From: CBFDBT01 sp965603115
GTDB lineage: Bacteria; Pseudomonadota; Alphaproteobacteria; Sphingomonadales; Kordiimonadaceae
Assembly (NCBI GenBank): GCA_965603115.1
Contig: CBFDBT010000079.1
Location: 1-11,103 of the forward strand
Length of the DNA: 11,103 bases
Direction: 5' to 3'
Below are positions 7,149 to 11,103 of the stretch, one piece after another. Each line of letters opens with the position of its first letter. Within the stretch, counting starts at the first letter, position 1. The translations under genes and the position numbers were made by a program. The notes under the pieces were generated by a model. That model did not search any database and was not told the DNA's origin. It saw only the letters and a list, made by a program, of their open reading frames with translations.

Positions 7149-7186
7149 ATTAATAATTTGCATGCATTGTATACATAGTTATTAAT
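7149..7186. promoter_or_regulatory. Nested palindromes ahead of the PAS gene
   Basis: Arms ATTAATAA (7149-7156) and TTATTAAT (7179-7186) are perfect inverse copies. The 22-base spacer holds the palindromes TGCATGCA (7159-7166) and GTATAC (7169-7174). The block ends seven bases before the GGGGGA ribosome site of the PAS gene, so it would lie in the promoter or leader. The arms are pure A/T and could arise by chance. Confidence 0.25.
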
Positions 7187-7209
7187 GTGTTTGGGGGATG
7201 TGTACTCAT

Positions 7210-7803
7210 ATGTTAAATTTATCAGAGCTAGATATTTCTGCACCAAGCAAAAAGGCGTTTAAAGTTCTTTTTGATCATTGGATGGATACACGCGATGGGG
7301 ATGCTATTCCGCGTAAATCTGACATTAATCCTATGAAAATCCATTCTATCCTACCGGAAATCGCTATAATGGAGCGCATTGATCAAGATGCGGTGGTCTA
7401 TAGATTAGCAGGCACAGAATTAGCCGAGCGCTCTGGCTTTGATGTAACAGGTATTAATACCTTAGAGACTTTCCCCGTTAGCGCGAGAAAAGCTATAAAT
7501 GAGGCCTATTTAAAAGTCGCGAAGAAACCCTGCGCAGCTTATCATAAAGTGATTATGACTTTTGAAAATGATGCGCAGAGTGAATTAGATTGCTTCTATT
7601 TGCCACTCCGTAATGACGATGGCGAGGCTAGCTATCTGATCTCCCTGATGTTCGCGGATAACAAAGACGAATATGAAATAGTTAGTCTAAATAAAAATAT
7701 TGGATATATATTGCCGGCTATTGAATATTTAGATATTGGTTTTGGGGCATATGAAAGTGATGAAATTCCAGCCCATACCGCAACTATCTATAAACCCAGA
7801 TAA
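7210..7803 (+). CDS. PAS domain-containing protein (PAS_5 family)
   Basis: Soluble cytoplasmic protein of 197 residues matching the PAS_5 family (PF07310), common as a stand-alone domain in alphaproteobacteria. The family pattern is visible near the front: FDHWMDTRDGDAIPRKSDINP, then ILPEIAIMERI, then VVYRLAGTELAERSGFDVTGINTLE, followed by a C-terminal beta-rich stretch (CFYLPLRNDDGEASYLISLMF). No kinase, GGDEF or DNA-binding domain is attached, so it probably senses a ligand or binds a partner; its role is unknown. An in-frame ATG also exists at 7198, but the GGGGGA ribosome site (7193-7198) overlaps it; the ATG at 7210 lies 11 bases behind that site and is preferred. The gene is monocistronic: it diverges from the M28 peptidase and converges on the beta-helix cytochrome gene. 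Confidence 0.85.
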   Translation: MLNLSELDISAPSKKAFKVLFDHWMDTRDGDAIPRKSDINPMKIHSILPEIAIMERIDQDAVVYRLAGTELAERSGFDVTGINTLETFPVSARKAINEAYLKVAKKPCAAYHKVIMTFENDAQSELDCFYLPLRNDDGEASYLISLMFADNKDEYEIVSLNKNIGYILPAIEYLDIGFGAYESDEIPAHTATIYKPR

Positions 7804-7835
7804 TATGTCTCCCTGTCCTAACTAACCTATACATT

Positions 7836-7855
7836 ATAGCAAATAGCTATTTTTT
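7836..7855 (+). terminator. Weak candidate terminator after the PAS gene
   Basis: ATAGC (7836-7840), loop AAATA and GCTAT (7846-7850) form a 5-base stem followed by TTTTT. Only two pairs are G-C, so it would be a weak hairpin. It overlaps the stop codon of the converging beta-helix gene (7847-7849). Position is right, strength doubtful. Confidence 0.3.
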
Positions 7856-9439
7856 ATCCTTCAGTTCCAGCTTCATCGTCAGTAGATATTTTGCTACGGC
7901 TTCACGGGTTTCTTTTGACAGATAATCTTGTGGCGGCATTTCTGGATAGCTTTCACGTACTTTTATGGGGTTATAAATATACTCGGATACAGCCTCAATT
8001 GCATCAACAAGGGCCTCTTCTGCTTCAGTTTCTGTCGCCTCATCATCTTTAGAATAATAAATACTCTGAATATCTTCTATCGAGGGGCCAATGAGCACAC
8101 CCTTAGTTATGTGACAACCACTACAAATCCCATAATAGGCACGACGCCCTAAGCTATGTTCAAATTCAGCCTTAGAGTTGCCCGCAAGAACATAAGGCGC
8201 CGCAGGCTCATCTAGCGTCATAGTTTTCAGATTAAGCGTATTCATTTTTTCGTAATCACACTGAAAGTAGCTCTCTAAGCCATATGAAACGTAGCGACTA
8301 CCATTTAAAATACACTTGTCTTCTCCAAGCGCAGAGTTGGTATCTAGAAAATCCAAATTTCCTGTCATAAGTTTGGTCGCCTTTAGGGCTTTAACGGCAG
8401 GAATTGGGTCATAGCCATTATTGTGCATGACATTATTCAACACTATCAGCCTATCCGTATTAGGCTCAGACTCTGGATCATTGGAGGCTGATTGGAAATT
8501 AAGGTCTGTGACAAGTATTCCAACGGATTTGTTGCCACTGATTATATTATCTTCAATGACCACATCATCACCTGCCATTACCATAATGCCAAGACCAGGG
8601 GGTACGCCCGCCACAATAGAGCCTGGGGCCCCAAAGTTTGCATGGTTGTTATTGAGAACAAAATTTCGACGAATAACTACGTCATAGGTCGTTTTTACAG
8701 GAAGACCTGGCGTGATAAATACTAAAATACCACCTGTGTTATTATAGGTGTAATTGCCTTCTACCAAGGCGTGGCGTGAATTTTCTATCTCAATACCAGC
8801 GACGCTGTCGTAGACCTCGTTGTGAATAACATCGATATTGTCAGACATGCCAACATAGATAGCTGCATCTGCGATCCCTGATAATACGTTACCAGAAATT
8901 AGACCATTGGTGCCAAATTGGGGGAAAATTCCATAAACCCCTGCATCGTGTATGAGGTTATTACGGATAACAAAATTGTTGCCTGCCTGACCAAAAACGC
9001 CGTTACCTTTATATTTAACTATACGAAAGTTTTCGACGATGATATTATTGCCTGAATATAAAATGGCGTCATTTAGCTTGCCCTGCCCGTCAAGTGTTGG
9101 CCATTCACCATCGACTATAATTCCAGTCAGGCTAATGCCATCTTTATCCACATAAACTGTTTCATGATAAGTGCCTGGATAAACGTTAATGATATCACCA
9201 GATTTGGCTTGTTTAACGGCTTGCTGAATAGATTGACCATCACGCACTTCAATAGTGGTGCCAACTGTCTCTTTTAATGATGATAGTGAGCCGGACGATG
9301 TCCCAGTAGCAAATAAGGGATTGCTGCTTGTTGTTTGCACAACGCCACGAGAGTTAATTTTGCCTTTATAACTAAAACCTAAATAAAAGGCTGCGCCAAT
9401 CATTGCAATGACAGCAATGGCTTTTTTAAAATCAAACAT
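7847..9439 (-). CDS. Membrane-anchored parallel beta-helix protein with C-terminal cytochrome c domain
   Basis: Two-domain exported protein of 530 residues. An uncleaved-looking N-terminal helix (about 5-23, IAVIAMIGAAFYLGF, with no clear cleavage site) would anchor it in the inner membrane. Residues about 62-345 are a right-handed parallel beta-helix of NosD/CASH type: DGQSIQQAVKQAKSGDIINVYPGTY is the usual first turn, followed by repeats such as NNIIVENFRI, NNFVIRNNLI, ISGNVLSG, IDVIHNEVY, ALVEGNYTYNN and VVIEDNIISGN. Residues about 430-522 form a cytochrome c domain with one haem site, CSGCH (439-443), and a probable axial methionine in YPEMPPQ (Met501). Cys376 and Cys394 between the domains may pair. 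Such beta-helices often bind sugars, but no catalytic site is recognisable. I recall a related beta-helix family (TIGR03805) that occurs beside diheme cytochromes with unknown function. Its ribosome site is AGGGGA, eight bases before ATG, and the peroxidase gene ends 64 bases upstream. Confidence 0.88.
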   Translation of the reverse strand: MFDFKKAIAVIAMIGAAFYLGFSYKGKINSRGVVQTTSSNPLFATGTSSGSLSSLKETVGTTIEVRDGQSIQQAVKQAKSGDIINVYPGTYHETVYVDKDGISLTGIIVDGEWPTLDGQGKLNDAILYSGNNIIVENFRIVKYKGNGVFGQAGNNFVIRNNLIHDAGVYGIFPQFGTNGLISGNVLSGIADAAIYVGMSDNIDVIHNEVYDSVAGIEIENSRHALVEGNYTYNNTGGILVFITPGLPVKTTYDVVIRRNFVLNNNHANFGAPGSIVAGVPPGLGIMVMAGDDVVIEDNIISGNKSVGILVTDLNFQSASNDPESEPNTDRLIVLNNVMHNNGYDPIPAVKALKATKLMTGNLDFLDTNSALGEDKCILNGSRYVSYGLESYFQCDYEKMNTLNLKTMTLDEPAAPYVLAGNSKAEFEHSLGRRAYYGICSGCHITKGVLIGPSIEDIQSIYYSKDDEATETEAEEALVDAIEAVSEYIYNPIKVRESYPEMPPQDYLSKETREAVAKYLLTMKLELKDKK

Positions 9440-9503
9440 TATTCGATCCCCTCATCCTCTGTTTTACAAAAATAGTATGGTAATGGCTTATTTAAGTCTA
9501 TTG

Positions 9504-10649
9504 TTAGTTTTCTGGCTGTTTTGGAGCATATCCTGAGGGCAAAGACTTTGGTCTAGTGGGTTTAAAGCTTTCATCAGTTAACGTCCCAAGAAAATCCACA
9601 ATACGATCTAGCTCCACATCAGATAGTTTAGGCTCATGAATATGCCAATGAAGCAGTAATTCTTCACCCTCAGGAACGGCATGCCCTCGTCCTTCATTAT
9701 AAAAGCTCACGGCTTCTTTTAGCGTTTTAAAACGGCCTGAGTGCATATAAGGTGCTGTTTTTACAATATTTCTCAGGGATGGAACTTTAAAGCCACCCCG
9801 ACGGGTTTTATCATCATCAAGACTTTGAGCGCCTATATCTCTTGGTCGACCATCAGGCTCTGGCGTGCCGATAACGGCTATTTGCTGATTGGTAAACAGT
9901 GGCGGTGTATGACACTCCGCGCAGCGCGCTACGAAAGATCTAAATACATTCATGCCCTCAATTTCATCGTCTGATAGAGCTGCGTGATAGCCATGAGCAT
10001 AGCGGTCATATCGGCTATTTAAAGATATCAGGCTCGCCTCAAAAGCGGCAATGGCAGTATAAACCTGATCAAGAGTTATTTCGTCACTCTTAAATGCCAT
10101 AGAGAACAAGCGTTTATATTCTGGGATATTGTTTAGTGTGGACAAGAGGTTTTCTGGACTATTTCCCATTTCATTTGGGGCATAAAGCGGCCCTAGCATT
10201 TGTTCCTCAAGGGAATTTGCTCGGCCATCCCAAAAAAATCTCTTTAAAAAACCAACATTCCATAGGCTTGGGGCTGAACGTGCTGCCTCTTGCCCGGATA
10301 TCCCAATGCTATGGCCTCGTCCGTCCCCAAAGCCTTTGTCTGGGTCATGACAAGAAGCACACGATAAGCTGCCATCTTTAGATAGAATAGGATCAAAAAA
10401 TAAGTAGCGCCCCAAATCTATTTGCTGCGGGCTGAACCCGTCAGAGATTTGAGGCACTCCAATCCTGAGCCCCCCAACGCCTTGATTTTCTAACGAGGGA
10501 TAAAGTTGATAGAGACTTCGAAACTCACAAGTATTATCTTCTGTTAATTCAAAGCTTGGCGGGCAATAGTTATTTAAAACTATGGGCTGATCTGCCCATA
10601 GTGAAGCGCTGATGCAAAATAAGATAATAAATAATATTTCTTTAACTAT
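9504..10649 (-). CDS. Diheme cytochrome c peroxidase (CcpA/MauG family), non-standard ATA start proposed
   Basis: Periplasmic diheme c-type cytochrome of the bacterial cytochrome c peroxidase family, expected to reduce hydrogen peroxide with electrons from a small cytochrome. With the start proposed here it has 381 residues. Haem sites are CASCH (97-101) and CAECH (243-247). Family signatures are LGRYLFFDPILSKDGSLSC, FFWDGRANSLEEQ (Trp140), GPLYAPNEMG and VPSLRNIVKTAPYMHSGRF, where Met302 is a candidate axial ligand that favours peroxidase over MauG. The first GTG (10457) would remove all export signal. The frame continues upstream to a stop at 10656-10658 and encodes VKEILFIILFCISASLWA, a good signal peptide, then a segment with CPPSF and a second cysteine (Cys29, Cys41). 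That stretch has no ATG, GTG or TTG; ATA at 10647-10649 is nine bases behind AAAGAGGA. The upstream SDR gene ends 47 bases away. Confidence 0.88.
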   Translation of the reverse strand: MVKEILFIILFCISASLWADQPIVLNNYCPPSFELTEDNTCEFRSLYQLYPSLENQGVGGLRIGVPQISDGFSPQQIDLGRYLFFDPILSKDGSLSCASCHDPDKGFGDGRGHSIGISGQEAARSAPSLWNVGFLKRFFWDGRANSLEEQMLGPLYAPNEMGNSPENLLSTLNNIPEYKRLFSMAFKSDEITLDQVYTAIAAFEASLISLNSRYDRYAHGYHAALSDDEIEGMNVFRSFVARCAECHTPPLFTNQQIAVIGTPEPDGRPRDIGAQSLDDDKTRRGGFKVPSLRNIVKTAPYMHSGRFKTLKEAVSFYNEGRGHAVPEGEELLLHWHIHEPKLSDVELDRIVDFLGTLTDESFKPTRPKSLPSGYAPKQPEN

Positions 10650-10658
10650 AGATAGTTA

Positions 10659-10666
10659 TCCTCTTT
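10659..10666 (-). promoter_or_regulatory. Shine-Dalgarno sequence of the peroxidase gene
   Basis: On the minus strand AAAGAGGA is followed after nine bases by ATA (10647-10649), the codon that begins the signal-peptide frame. A good ribosome site here, with the frame closed by a stop just ahead of that codon, argues that translation begins at this spot and not at GTG 10457, about 200 bases further on. Confidence 0.6.
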
Positions 10667-10696
10667 ATTTAATGTTTTAGATTATTATACTAATGC

Positions 10697-11103
10697 TTAA
10701 GCTCTTTCTTGATAAGATGGCATTTGACTAGAGGCATAACAGACGCCACCATCAACATTTATTGTCGTACCAACAAGATAATCCCCTGCCATTGATGCCA
10801 TATAGATAGCTGTACCCGCCATATCTTCTGGTCGACCAATGCGCCTGTTGGGAATTGATTTTGCAACAGCATCGGGATGATCTCTCGTCACAGCGTTCAT
10901 TTTGCTGGCAAAAGCACCGGGTGCAATAGCATTTACGTTGATATTATCTTGTATAAGGCGCTTTGAAAGACGCTTTGTGAGGTGAATAACAGCTGATTTA
11001 GACGCCACATAAGAATAAGTTTCATTGTCGGTTACGTAAATCCCGTCAATTGAGGCAATATTAATGACTTTGGCAGGTATTTCCGCAGTTGCAGCAGCGC
11101 GAA
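10697..11103 (-). CDS. SDR family NAD(P)-dependent oxidoreductase, C-terminal part (cut by window edge)
   Basis: C-terminal half (about 135 residues) of a classical short-chain dehydrogenase/reductase; the Rossmann glycine motif lies outside the window. Visible are the strand with the catalytic serine (VINIASIDG, Ser codon 11051-11053), the active-site Tyr-x3-Lys motif YVASK (Tyr codon 11009-11011, Lys 10997-10999), the NVNAIAPGAF stretch that follows in classical SDRs, RRIGRPEDMAGTAIYMAS, and the GTTINVDGGV end. The overall pattern is closest to FabG/RhlG-like enzymes, with oxoacyl or other ketone substrates, but SDR substrates cannot be read from this. The frame is open to the window edge, so the gene begins beyond base 11103. 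It is probably cytoplasmic and first known gene of the transcript that continues into the peroxidase and the beta-helix cytochrome. Confidence 0.92.
   Translation of the reverse strand, partial: RAAATAEIPAKVINIASIDGIYVTDNETYSYVASKSAVIHLTKRLSKRLIQDNINVNAIAPGAFASKMNAVTRDHPDAVAKSIPNRRIGRPEDMAGTAIYMASMAGDYLVGTTINVDGGVCYASSQMPSYQERA

Noticed and set aside
7198..7209. ATG 7198 as start of the PAS gene
   Set aside because: The only ribosome-binding sequence, GGGGGA, overlaps this codon and leaves no spacing; ATG 7210 is the better choice.
10455..10457. GTG as the peroxidase start
   Set aside because: It would delete the signal peptide that a haem c protein needs, and a clean signal-peptide frame with a ribosome site lies upstream.
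9504..10649. MauG-type cofactor-maturation enzyme
   Set aside because: The APYMHSG motif offers a methionine as in peroxidases, and no methylamine dehydrogenase genes are nearby. The choice rests on this motif only.

Overview
The window looks like an ordinary chromosomal segment from a fairly AT-rich Gram-negative bacterium, most likely a marine alphaproteobacterium. The clues are a PAS_5-type single-domain protein, a stand-alone urate-oxidase-N membrane protein, NnrU, a stator gene without flagellar neighbours, and several exported c-type cytochromes. This assignment is an inference from gene content; no rRNA or other phylogenetic marker is present. I see no tRNA, CRISPR array, insertion sequence or phage gene, and no non-coding gap is longer than about 220 bases.

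Layout, left to right. (1) A plus-strand multi-pass membrane protein of the urate hydroxylase N-domain type (19-609) converges on argC across a strong two-way terminator (635-661). (2) Five minus-strand genes follow in transcription order from right to left: a secreted M28 zinc peptidase with a C-terminal FnIII-like domain (5621-6994), a DsbD/ScsB-like thiol-disulfide reductase (3512-5515), nnrU 12 bases behind it, the flagellar stator gene motA (1884-2756), and argC (662-1789). Only reductase-nnrU spacing is clearly operonic; the other gaps are 94-105 bases. (3) A 215-base divergent region (6995-7209) carries a good inverted repeat and separates the peptidase from a plus-strand PAS-domain protein (7210-7803). 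(4) A minus-strand cluster fills the right end: an SDR oxidoreductase cut by the window edge, a diheme cytochrome c peroxidase, and a membrane-anchored parallel beta-helix protein with a C-terminal cytochrome c domain. Gaps of 47 and 64 bases and good Shine-Dalgarno sequences suggest one transcript.

The most interesting part is this last cluster. The beta-helix protein and the peroxidase both face the periplasm and carry one and two CXXCH haem sites, so they probably form an electron-transfer pair of unknown purpose. The peroxidase reading frame continues 64 codons upstream of its first GTG through a clean signal peptide, yet that stretch has no ATG, GTG or TTG. An ATA codon sits nine bases behind an AAAGAGGA Shine-Dalgarno sequence, so this gene either uses a rare AUA start or has suffered a start-codon mutation or sequencing error.

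Other points worth a look are the Asp-for-His change in the first metal motif of the M28 peptidase, an extra acidic segment of about 20 residues in ArgC, and palindromes upstream of motA and in the divergent PAS/peptidase region.
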